Below are positions 42,175 to 52,021 of a DNA stretch of 64,000 nucleotides, one piece after another. The notes under the pieces were generated by a model, which was given only the letters and a program-made list of their open reading frames with translations, was not told the origin of the DNA and made no database searches. Within the stretch, counting starts at the first letter, position 1; every line of letters begins with the position of its first letter. The DNA is from Dipteris shenzhenensis (lineage: Eukaryota; Polypodiophyta; Polypodiopsida; Gleicheniales): NCBI GenBank assembly GCA_047967505.1, contig CM106541.1; one strand, written 5' to 3'. The translations under genes and the position numbers were made by a program.

Positions 42175-42353
42175 TGGGCACTTTCTCTACCAATACTTGA
42201 TTGAACGGAGCTATACGAGGTAGTGGAGGTTGAGGGCCCAATATGGGTCATGGTATAGCGGAGCCGATTGAGTCCTGTACTGGCTGGAACTAGCCAAAGG
42301 GCCACCTTGTGTATTTAGAGGATCAGGCGGAGCCGTTAGGGCTAATAGGGGTC

Positions 42354-43965
42354 TCATTTGATACATGGGTTGGGGAAGGGACCTCGGAAATCGACATCGG
42401 GAGGTTCATGGTTTCCCCACCTATGGCAGTGTGCACAATAGAGTGTCAACCTTGCCCTCAGGTGTGGACACTCATTGGAGGGATGGTTGTTGCCATTGCA
42501 TACCCCACACCAGAGGTTGTCTCTCCATGGAAACAAGTGGGGATTGCTTGGCGCCTCCTTGGAGGTTCCTGACCTCCATTGTTGGCCTAGCTGATTTAGC
42601 AAATTGGAGGCTAGCTCACTCATATCCAAGCCCTTGGGCTCGTTGGCCTCCTTCTTGATCGTTTCTACACTGGAAGACCTTACTGATGGAGCTACTTCTG
42701 AGGGATTTGGGGTTTTATCCATAGTTGTATTGTCCATCATGTTGTCACTTATTCGGATGGCTACCTTGCTGCATAGATCGAAGGAGGTACAATTCATCAC
42801 TATTAGGTGGTTGTGCAGCTTTGGGTCTACCAATCTGATGAGGAAGTGGGGCAACAATCATTCGTCACTCATCCACTCGTACGGATCACAACGGGCATTG
42901 AGGTGCTTGATCTTGGCTAGGTAATCCCTAAGGGATTCCTTGTCGTTTTGCTTTACCTCATACAACTAGTTGATTGGGCTCCATTTATGGCCACTGGGTG
43001 TGAACCCCACAATGAAAGCCTTTCTCAATGTCTCCCAATTGATTAGGGGTGAGAGCCCTATACCATTGGCCTGCTTTGCCATCCAAGCTAAGACCAAAAG
43101 CATTGGCCATTTCTAGGTTCGTGGGAGCACCAAAGGCTTCGCAAATTTGCTCAATCACTCCATGCGGGAGACCGGGTCTCCTTCTCCAACGAATTTTGTC
43201 ATTAACTTAGAGATAGCTATGGGTAGGCTTCTCAAGGGATTCGCCTGTGGGAAACATTGGGGTGGGTGGCAGTGGTCCTGGCCCCCCTTCTTAGGGCATT
43301 CATCAAGATCCACATTGCCTCATCAGTTAATACTATTTGAGCAGCTGGTGGGGGCGATGCCACTATGGGCCTGACAAGACACAGGGTTGGAAGCCTGGCC
43401 CTGGTGGTGGTATCCATGTAGTTGCTAGTATCGACATTGGAACGGATGCACCAAGGCCTGCATTCATCGGTGCAATAGGTATGGATGAAAATGGACGGAC
43501 TCCAGGCAGGGGTGGGTCATGGGGCATGGGCATGGTGGTTCCATGCAATGGGCGATAAGGTGGAACCTATGGAGCCCCATAGTTGACAAAAGTTGGTGGC
43601 ACATGGGCTATTGGGGGTTCATAAGGCGCACCTCGTTGGAAGCCTCTCACATCCCCTCAGCTGGGGTCTTGCCCTCAGAGATCCCTCATCCATGGATCTT
43701 CATCATTCATCCATTCCCATTGGAGATGTCTTGCAAGGGAGGAGGGTTCTAGGTCTACGAAGGTGGTTTCCATCCCGATCTATGTTTTAGAGGCTGGATG
43801 TTGCTAACCTTCCCTTCTTGCGGATATGCTTGCGAAGGGGTAGTGGGAGATAGGAATCAAGCTTCCAAATCCCCAGCTAGGGCGAAAGGTGGGCTGAGCA
43901 TAGCTCGAAGCACTATCTTCCGGCATGGGATCCTTGGATAAAATTCTCCCGGACCTCAAGTGCAT
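42354..43965 (-). pseudogene. Gypsy gag, N-terminal and capsid part
   Basis: Starts at 43965 with MHLRSGRIL. A Pro-rich segment follows (43790-43230: 'PPGPGFQP', 'PMPHDPPLPG'), then a degraded retrotrans_gag core around 43130-42860 with a 'YEVKQNDKESLRDYLAKIKHLN'-like reading across shifts. The last frame, 42857-42354, has a CX2CX4HX4C knuckle (CGVCNGNNHPSNEC) and a partial second one ('CAHCHRWGNH'). Stops throughout. Confidence 0.75.
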
Positions 43966-45252
43966 GTATGAGACCTCTAACTAGGCGCACTCAAGATGAA
44001 TTGTAGTTTTGGAATTTTTATATTCTGGACTTTCTGGACTACCTCAGAGGTATCCCCATGGCAATAGGGATAGCTCTATGGCAACGGTCATAGGGATAGG
44101 TTATCATATCGGGTGGTGGGATACTATAGAGCAACGGGTGGCGAAATCGGAGTAATGCGATGGGCAGTGGGATAGGCATAACGCACCGATCGGCAGAATA
44201 AATCGTGCCATGTGCTCGACGGGATAAGACGCAGATGGTATGTCCACAGACGTAGGAATACGTTTAAGACAATGGTCAGAGGGATAATGGGGTCAGCGAG
44301 TTAGCGACTAACACGTCGGTCGATGGAATAATTATAGTGACGGGTGTGGGGATAGAAAAATAGTCGGCGATCAGAGGGATAATGGGGCTGGTAGAATAAT
44401 TATGGCGATGGGCGTGGGGATGAGCTTACTGCACCCGTCGGCAGAATAATTAGATCGACGGGCTACAAATATGGCCATCGACATGGGGGTGACTGAAGAC
44501 ACCAATCGGCAAGATAACATTATAACAACAATCGTGGGGATAACGCTATGGCCACAGGTCAATGGCTGTCAGGTTGGCCGGATAATTAACTCTGACATGC
44601 ATTTAAGCAAGGCGGCGGGTTAGGCCGTGTTCAAAAGTTAGGTCGGTGCGATACGGCTATGGCATCGGGTCAATGAGGTTTGACCGACGAGATACGATTA
44701 TGGCACCGTGGATAGCTCTAACACATCGACCAATGGGGATAGAGAAACTCTACATCCTCGACTGGTTTTTGGTGATTTTGGGGGGATTTTGAGTTTCTGT
44801 TCTAGTTTTTCTATGCTAGGGGGGTGCTACACTACCTAGTCTACCTACTCAATGAAAAAAACTTGAAAGAAAAACAACAACTTTTGCAAGCCAAAATGCA
44901 AGATTTCTTGAGGGGTGAGTTTTACCACACAAAATTACTTTGAAATTCGGCAAGAATCATCATTTTTTGTTGTTTTTTGTGTGTTTAGACATCATACACT
45001 CCTTAGCAATCTTACAAACTAAGTTCCTACCAACTCAAAAGACTAGAAAACATAAAAAACAAGCTTCAAATGATCAAAAAGACTCTCCAACAGAAAATGA
45101 CAGCTTTCCTAAACTTTTCCGTCCAAAACTCTCACTTCTTTACCCTTTCCTCTCCTACAACTCCACTAACAAAGCTCCAAGTTAAGCTTGAAGCCTTGTG
45201 CAATGGGTAGATAATGGAAGAAGAATAGTGCAATGCAAAAGCATACCTCCAT
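43966..45252 (-). repeat. Gypsy leader with degenerate ~26-bp repeats (minus copy)
   Basis: About 1.3 kb separates the primer site from gag, unusually long. 44040-44750 is filled with imperfect repeats of GGGATAATGGGG/GCGATGGGCGTGG/AGAATAATTA themes with a ~26-bp period, the reverse-complement equivalent of 37620-38265. The primer-site side (44760-45250) includes 'GGTTTTTGGTGATTTTG' and 'GGGGGGTGCTAC', which recur in copy C near 49930-50000. Confidence 0.75.
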
Positions 45253-45270
45253 TCCCTGACAGCGGTGCCA
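45253..45270 (-). promoter_or_regulatory. Gypsy primer-binding site, copy B
   Basis: On the minus strand TGGCACCGCTGTCAGGGA follows the LTR end after a short T-rich spacer. It resembles the TGGCGCCGTTG-CGGGGA primer site common in plant gypsy elements, with a few substitutions. Copy C has TGGCGCTATTATCGGGGA. Confidence 0.75.
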
Positions 45271-45276
45271 AAAATA

Positions 45277-46090
45277 TGTCGTCTCGACACAGTCTCACAT
45301 GTCATGGGGATGTTGAAGAGGTGCCGATGGAGCCTCCACTCCAAGCTACTCCTTGTGAGACCAATGCAAGGCACGAGCCATCCGGATGTGTCACTCAAGC
45401 AGCCTCCGGATTGTTACAATGTGTTTTCACGAGAGAAAGAGGGAAGGCGGAGAGGGGAGAAGAGAGGCGAGAAGGGAGGGAGAAGGAGAAGGGAAGAGGA
45501 GAGTGAGGGGGGTTGGAGTGGCAAACACAAGGGCACTACAATGGAAACAAGGGAACACCCAAAACACTCTTGGAAGAGAAGAGGGAGCTTGTATTCAAAC
45601 TTGTGCAAACAACAATGAAGACCAAATTCAACCCTTTAGCCTTTTACACATGTCACCTTTTGAGGGGAGGGCCAACCCTTTTCCGCACTCTCCCTCTCTT
45701 TACATAAAAGGCTCTTGGGCCCGTAGAGTGCCAAAGAATATTGCTATTCTTTTCATCTCTCCCTACTAGCAGAAATAACACTTGTGTTAACCATATAAGA
45801 GTGCTTGGGACAAGCCTGGCATTAGGAGGTGTTCCTAACCAGCTCCCAAATAGCGCTTGTGTTAGCCTTGTGCCTCCAAGCCTTAAGCTATTTGTGGTTC
45901 AAACCCCATGTAGGAGGCTCAAAACATGGAGTGGCGAGGCTTAACTCCCGCGAGACACTTAACTGCCGCAGCTTGCAGCTAGAACATACAACCTGTAAGC
46001 TAGAACCTACAACTTATGAACATTGCCTGCAATCTCTGGCCTTGGGGTATTTGGGGCTCAAACTCCCTGAGCTTGTAATGTACTCCTTCC
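45277..46090 (-). repeat. Gypsy 5' LTR, copy B
   Basis: Its CA end is at 45277. Homologous blocks with copy A (305-1139) run across its length, including the 'AAGCTCAGGGAGTTTGAGCCCCAA' neighbourhood, 'AACACAAGCGCTATTT', and the polypyrimidine/CCTTCAAAAGG region. The 5' limit near 46090 is approximate. The TATA box is degraded. Confidence 0.75.
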
Positions 46091-47792
46091 ATGGCTATAA
46101 CCGTTGAAGTAATTCATGAAGCCTAATCACCTCTAATCACTGATTACCCTACATTCGGCGACTGTACTCTATGGATGTTAACATAGTACAATGACCCAAA
46201 GCCAGTGGGCATCTACATCGTTTAGCAACGCCTCTATCAACATGCTCTAAAGCCTATAGAACAAATAGCCATGACCACAAAGAAGACTCACTCCAACAAC
46301 AATGATCATCACAAAAACCTTCAACTAGCCAAACAACTCGGTGCACCTAGCAAGGCTAACAAGGGGGTAGCTAAACACACAAATTGCAGTAGCAATTTCT
46401 CTGCACCGATACCCACCTCTATCAATGCATAACCAATTGTGCCATCGACCAAGCTCCAATGGTGGCTGCCACTCCATTAATGACCTAGCTCATCGACCTC
46501 CAACGAGGCTGTAATGGCTTCAACGATGGCTACAATGAATGTAGCACCTAAGCCTCTAGAGGCATCGCACATTTTGCAACACAACACCCATGATCCCACT
46601 AATTACGCCTGCAAGAAATCCGTTGATGGAATCTTTATAGATTCTATCGCTTCTCAAAGGATTCTATCCCTTCACCAGACTACAACAAGCAACCCAAATG
46701 TTCCACGTCGTGATACTGGCTAATACCTCCCACATGCTATCCTTTGGAGGGGAATGAGGATCCAATTTTGACACATAGCATCTTCATAGCAGCTTATCCT
46801 CCACTGGCGCACCATCTACCACCTTAGCACCTTAGCTACCACATCAGCATCCATGTCACCCTACTGACTCAGCAAATGCCACATCATTAGACATGTCACT
46901 GGGTCCACATCAGCACTAACACCACATCACTACCCAATCATCAGGGCCACATCATTTACCACATAGGAATTGCCAACTCATCACTACCACGTGGCACTCC
47001 CCTACTATCAAGCATAGTAGCCTCTCCAGAAGTACACACAGGCACTGCATGTGCACCCAAAGTGCCACTCATCATAGTGCCCCACAAGCACACCCCTTGG
47101 CTAGCGCACTCTATATGTGAACACAGTGGCCATATCATAGTGCCACATCATCATTTTCACTCTTTTTGCCCTCCACCTTGATCAAGAGATATCTATCGAT
47201 CCAGGAAGAATTTGAGGACATTCCAAAAAGGAAAATGCTTGATTTTTTGTGCGCTACGTGCTCATCACATTATACACACATTTTGGCACATGTATCACAT
47301 ACTTTCTAGCCCTCGACATCAAATCCACTTCTTGCACGCACATAAGCCTATGCATCGACGCATCTGACCCAGCACCTGAAACAAACAAAAGAAAAGAAAT
47401 TATTTGCTACTTTTTCATCGCTCAACAGTTGCTTTAGATCTAGATCAGACTAGATTAGATCATCCTTAGAGGAGAGAAGTCCAAAGCAACAATCGAAGCC
47501 GTGCCCAAAAACTCCCAAATATTTCCTCAACCCCTACACTCACAAGTGGTTTCACATCATCACATTTCTTGAAACCCGATCTTCCAAAGTTCAGTGAGCA
47601 GACTTCAGAGTTTTCAAAGGCTTCAGCCGATTGATCTAAGGGTATATTGCACATTATTTGATTTTACACTCACATGCCATCATTGTAAATCCTATTGGCT
47701 ATTTTTCTAGCATTGTGCACATCATTTGGACCTTGTAAAGCCTCTTGGCCATTCCCGACATCATTTTCCAAAAGCCTTGTAAGAGATTGATT
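46091..47792. other. No recognisable gene; CCACATCA-rich patch
   Basis: Short frames without motifs. About 46800-47000 is enriched in degenerate CCACATCA/CACTACC words. The right end may be part of the LTR or leader of the copia fragment that follows. Confidence 0.4.
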
Positions 47793-47935
47793 ATATATTG
47801 TAGTTCTATCTTTACCGACAGTTCTATATATTATAGTTCTATCTTTACCGATAGTTCATACTTCAATTGACATAGACAGTGTTTTTGCAGTTAATTCAGA
47901 CAGTGTTTCTGCAGTTAATTCAGACAATGATTTTC
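47793..47935 (+). repeat. Two short tandem repeats before copia-3 gag
   Basis: A 31-bp unit (TATATT-TAGTTCTATCTTTACCGA) occurs twice at about 47793-47855. A 24-bp unit (AGACAGTGTTTTTGCAGTTAATTC) occurs twice plus a partial copy at about 47874-47935. Confidence 0.85.
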
Positions 47936-47964
47936 ACCGTGCTTTTAGGTCTATCTTGCAGCAT

Positions 47965-49400
47965 GTTTACCACTAGCAACATCAATTTAGAGGCATCTGC
48001 TAAGCTAAGAACACAAACTATGGCACATGGAAATACCAAATGGAGACCATTCTTGTACTTAAAGACAAATGGGATTATGTCAATGGGTCTACACCTAGAC
48101 CATCTAACGGTTCAGCAGCAACTCCCACCATTATCGTAGCATAAGCAGCAGTATCTACGCCTACACTAACAATGTACACACCTTAGTATATCTTGCCATT
48201 GCCCGAGCATAGGCAAAATGGGACAAGAAAGACAAATATGCATATCATTTGATCAAACAGAATATGCAAGATGTCATGCTTGGCCAACTCAACACAGTGA
48301 AGGCATCTAAAGAAGCATGGGATATGTTTGCAACTCTTTATGAGTCTAAGAACACGTCCAAGATTCTCACACTAAGAAACCAAATCAACCAGAGGTTTTG
48401 CAAAAACAATGAAATTGGTCATGCTTACGTACTCACGATCAAGGATTACAACAATCAACTCACACCAATAGGAGAGACTATGAGAGGTTATCAGAATCTA
48501 GTCCAAATTATTGTCTAGTTCAAGTCATCCTGAATGGACTAGGAGAGGTTTATGAGCATCTATTCCAAATTATTGCCATCCAATGGCAAATTCCAGCACT
48601 AGAAGAGTTACAGTCAATGTTACTTATTAGTAAAGAACTAGAGAGTCATGCCATTCAAGTATGCAAAGGTGATTCCAATGATCAATCATTCATAGCTTCA
48701 CGCAAAGGTAAAGGTAGAGGCAGAGGCAGAGGTAGAGCATCAGCAAAATTATCATCCGCAATAGTATCCAAGAGGAAATCATTCCAATCGAGAAAGATTT
48801 CAAGGCCGGGGAAAGCATCCACTAACGCGTCAAACATTTAGTGCAACTACGGTCATAAGTTTGGACACTCTGGAAGAGATTGCCGCAAGAAGCAGTACGA
48901 CCAAGGAGGTCAATCCAGTAGCAATCGAGGGAACTTTTATGGAAGAGGAAATCACAACGGTGAACATTCAAGTCATAGTCATTATGCCAATGAACCTCAG
49001 AACATGTTTCTTGCAAGTGACTATATGTAGAAGACTAAAACAATGTACCTTGATATTGATTACAATCCCAAAGGAGAATGCAATTATCAAGTTGATCAAG
49101 CAGATCAGGATCCCTAGTACATCAACACTGGTGCATCATCTCGTATGCCAAAGCATCGGGAATGGTTCATAGAGATGAAACAGTTAGAAGGAAAAAATAA
49201 TGTTATCTACACTATAGATAACATTGTAGATGAAATAATGTTATCTACACTATAGATGAAACCATTAAAAGGACAAAGTAATGTTATCTACATTGCAGAT
49301 AACACACCAAATCTAATTCAAGGGGAAGGCATTGTCCCTATGAACAATTTCACTAGTACAAAAGTATTAGTGAAAGATGCATTCTATGTTTCGAAGCTCT
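47965..49400 (+). pseudogene. Ty1/copia gag-protease fragment (copia-3)
   Basis: Gag is readable across several frames: 'YGTWKYQMETILVLKDKWDYV' near 48015-48078, 'NMQDVMLGQLNTVKASKEAWDMFATLY' (48249-48518), an Arg/Gly-rich basic stretch near 48705-48740, and a degraded zinc knuckle 'CNYGHKFGHSGRDC' whose second Cys is Gly. A protease-like 'INTGASSRM' follows near 49130. No integrase or RT follows. At 49400 it abuts a minus-strand gypsy 5' end. Confidence 0.8.
49197..49310 (+). repeat. AATGTTATCTACA triplication
   Basis: AATGTTATCTACACTATAGAT or a close variant occurs three times. GTTATCTACACTATAGATAAC is itself a near-palindrome. Confidence 0.8.
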
Positions 49401-49409
49401 AAAAAAACC

Positions 49410-49594
49410 TCTTGTTAGTCATCTGAGATCGAGGAGTCCGTATGTGCTGGACCGTGCACTGGATATGAGCTTAAGGCCGAGATCCAGGAAGGAATTGACA
49501 CTACTGTGTTTGATGGGCCGGGTAAAATGTTATTAGAGATGCAGTCCTTTGGCTCTAGGTGAAATTCTAGCACTCTACCAGACCTCAGGTGCAT
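49410..49594 (-). pseudogene. Gypsy gag N-terminus, copy C
   Basis: The frame starts MHLRSGRVLE and is open for about 60 codons before a stop near 49415. It shares the LRSGR start with 38272 and 43965. An upstream in-frame Met at 49633 exists, but by homology 49594 is the likely start. Confidence 0.65.
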
Positions 49595-49619
49595 GTGTTG
49601 ATTACTCTGCCAGACTTCT

Positions 49620-49925
49620 CCAGTTAGATTCAATCATTGCATTTTTTGCCTTAAAGCAACAAGTAGCTGTGTTAGCCTTAAACGAGCAACTCCCAAGCTG
49701 CTACGTTGCATTAACCTTAAAGTAGCAACTCCTTTAGTGCGATGACTTTGATATAGGAGTTATAGCAGTTGACCTTTGGCTTGACAACTATGAGTTTAGT
49801 TAATGACACGTATCAAGTAGGTGACATAGGTGTTCGACAACACTTAAAGTAGCGAGTCATTGTGTTATTAACGCAACGACTTCCTATAGTCGCTGCATTA
49901 AGCTTAACATAGCGACACACAGTTT
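49620..49925 (-). repeat. Leader repeats of gypsy copy C
   Basis: Degenerate repeats around AGTAGCGACT/GTTGCATTAA(C)CTTAAAGTAGCAACT words (plus-strand view). They occupy the same place as the 26-bp arrays of the other gypsy copies but have a different sequence. Confidence 0.6.
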
Positions 49926-50403
49926 GGCTCTGTCACCGGCTAGTTTTTGGTGATCTTGCAAATTCTTGAGTTTTTTTGCAAGGTTTGTGAGCCCTGGGGG
50001 GGTGCTACTCTATCTACTCAAATAAAAAAACAAAAAAAACTTCTTAAGAGTGCAAAATGAGATGTTTTTCCAACTGGTGGCTGGCAACACACTCATAGCA
50101 CTTCTAAATCTAGTTTGTGACTTCATTTCTTGGTGTTTTGAGTGTTGTTTAACTACATACAACCCTTATCAATCACCTCCACTACCTATTTCTATGAATG
50201 AACACAAAAAAACCACAAAAAACAAGCTCTAATCAATCAAAATGCTTGAAAATTTGAAAAAAGGAAGCTTCTTCTTTTCCTCACTCCATACCCACTCACA
50301 CTTCACCTATACCCTACTATCAAAGCTCCTAGCTAAGTTAGAAACAATGAGCAATGGGTGGTTAAAGGAAGAAGACTAAACATTGCAAAATCATACCTCT
50401 AAC

Positions 50404-50421
50404 TCCCCGATAATAGCGCCA
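50404..50421 (-). promoter_or_regulatory. Gypsy primer-binding site, copy C
   Basis: TGGCGCTATTATCGGGGA on the minus strand, seven bases from the CA end of the LTR, in the same context as copy B. Confidence 0.78.
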
Positions 50422-50427
50422 AAAATG

Positions 50428-50990
50428 TGTAGCCTGGTAGCGGTGACTCCATGTGTTGTGGGGATCTTGGAGGAATGCCGACGGAGACTCCTCTCTTGAG
50501 CAACTCCTTGTGAGAGCTTCGCAAAGCAAGAACCTATCACTTGTGTTACACAAGTGCCTACCGGATTGTGACAATGTGATTCCACAAGAGTGAAGATGGA
50601 GGAGGGGAGGTGGAAGGGAGGGGAGGGAGTATGAAAGACAGGGAAAGAGTGAAGGGGGGGAAGTGGCAATCACAAGGCAACACACAATGGAAAAGCAAGA
50701 GGCATCAACTCAACAAGAAGATGGAGTGAATGAGAGAGTATGTATTCCCAAAAGTTGTAATACACAATTAAGACCAAAGTCAAACTTTGGCCTTTTATAC
50801 ACTCCACCTTTTGAAGGGAGGGCCAACCCTTTTCTTTCTTCCTCACCTCTCTCTCTCATTTTACAAACGCTTGGGCCCATATGGCTCCAAGGCAGATCTC
50901 ATATTGTCTACCTTTCATCCTCTCTTACTTTTCTGCTCTATCTTGCAAAACATCTAGCACTTGCATGAACTGTTAACCATGGCAATTAAC
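50428..50990 (-). repeat. Gypsy 5' LTR, copy C
   Basis: The CA end at 50428 and blocks shared with copies A and B: polypyrimidine region, 'CACTTGTGTTACACAAGTG' neighbourhood, 'GTTGGCCCTCCCTTCAAAAGG' and the TATA box at 50792-50799. The outer boundary near 50990 is uncertain. Confidence 0.75.
50792..50799 (-). promoter_or_regulatory. TATA box of gypsy LTR copy C
   Basis: TATAAAAG on the minus strand, in the same position relative to the CCTCCCTTCAAAAGG block as in copy A. Confidence 0.6.
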
Positions 50991-51496
50991 AATGACCTGC
51001 TACTCAATCTTATAAGTTGTCCATTTCGTTGCTTGGCCATGGCCTTGACTGAAAGATCGAATGCATGGTTGGCATGGTCATAAAGCTAGACCTTGATCGG
51101 CAAGTAATCATATGGAATCACCCGTGCTGGGGAGGGGGGGGGGGGGGGCTAGTACATTTGCGGTGTCAATGCTGCATCCCTAAGGGCTGGGTCTAGAGTA
51201 CGAAACTTGGCATGATACTCTCATCACAAGTTTAGTTTGATCATCTAATCCTGGGATGTGCTATAGGCTGCCCTCGTCAAAATAGCTATCATAGTGCTTG
51301 GCATTCGATACTTGCAGGGCCTTAGAAGCTGAGGGAAGGAGGAACACTTCATAGATGAACTGCTTGTTGATAGGAATGTAGGGTCCTTTGATAAAAAGAG
51401 TATGGGCTTGCCGGCTATAAGTAGCAAAAGGAGAGCTTCCACTTCAGCAATGTCCCACGAGGCTATGAGAAGTGCAACGAAAATGAACGGGGAAGA

Positions 51497-51529
<33 letters not shown>

Positions 51530-51933
51530 GGCACGCCTCACACACACCACACTGAAAAGCAGAGAGAGGCACAAGAGAACGGCAAGTGATCTCTTGAAAA
51601 ATCCCGGATACAACTGGGGGAAAACCTCTACACACAGGCTGCTCGAGAGCTCCACTGGACAACTCGACAACCTCACCAGCTGGAAGCACAAAGGGGTGGA
51701 TGAACTGTACCACTAGCCTACCCTAGAACTGCTCTACAAGGCTAGCTATGTTGCTCCACAAGGCACCAAGTGATACAAAATCAAGAGAAAGGGTAGGTAG
51801 CCCCCTCTGCCTAGTCGGCTGATATGGAAGAGGGCCGACTAGCGTAGGCAGGCTGACCCGCCACTAGGGCTGCCCACAGCCCTATAAAGGGGGCTCACCC
51901 CTCAGGCTATGGGGGGCTGCAACCAGCCAAGGT
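50991..51933. other. No recognisable gene
   Basis: Contains a G run at about 51133-51148 and a (GA)n run at 51493-51530. A 148-codon minus frame (51245-51691) is interrupted in character by the GA repeat and has no motif. A TATAAAGGG word at about 51881 could belong to an LTR or promoter, but nothing confirms it. Confidence 0.4.
51493..51530 (+). repeat. (GA)n microsatellite
   Basis: A GA run with one C interruption, inside a spurious minus-strand frame. Confidence 0.85.
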
Positions 51934-52021
51934 GGCCGACCTGCAAGTCGGGCCACCCCCCACTCCACAGCCCTCATCGGCCACCTGCAAGTCGGGCCAC
52001 CCCCCACTCCACAGCCCTCAT
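51934..52021 (+). repeat. GC-rich 45-bp tandem duplication
   Basis: Two copies of a GGCC-ACCTGCAAGTCGGGCC...CAGCCCTCAT segment in tandem, nearly identical (first copy begins GGCCGACC, second GGCCACC). The local GC content is well above its surroundings. Confidence 0.88.

Larger units (their letters stand above)
40548..46090 (-). mobile_element. Ty3/gypsy retrotransposon 5' half (LTR to protease), minus strand
   Basis: Reading right to left: 5' LTR (46090-45277), primer site (45270-45253), long leader (45252-43966), gag start (43965), gag capsid and zinc knuckles, and protease (40805-40548). RT, RNase H and integrase are absent, so the element is truncated after protease. Frameshifts and stops break gag. 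With the plus-strand copy at 37620-38709 it forms two head-to-head relatives. Confidence 0.82.
49410..50990 (-). mobile_element. Ty3/gypsy 5' end, copy C (LTR, primer site, leader, gag start)
   Basis: Reading right to left: LTR (50990-50428), primer site (50421-50404), leader (50403-49595) with its own repeats, then a gag start at 49594 (MHLRSGRVLEF). The element breaks off near 49410, where copia-3 begins. It is related to copy B in LTR and primer region, but the leader repeats and gag differ, so it is a different subfamily. Confidence 0.75.
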
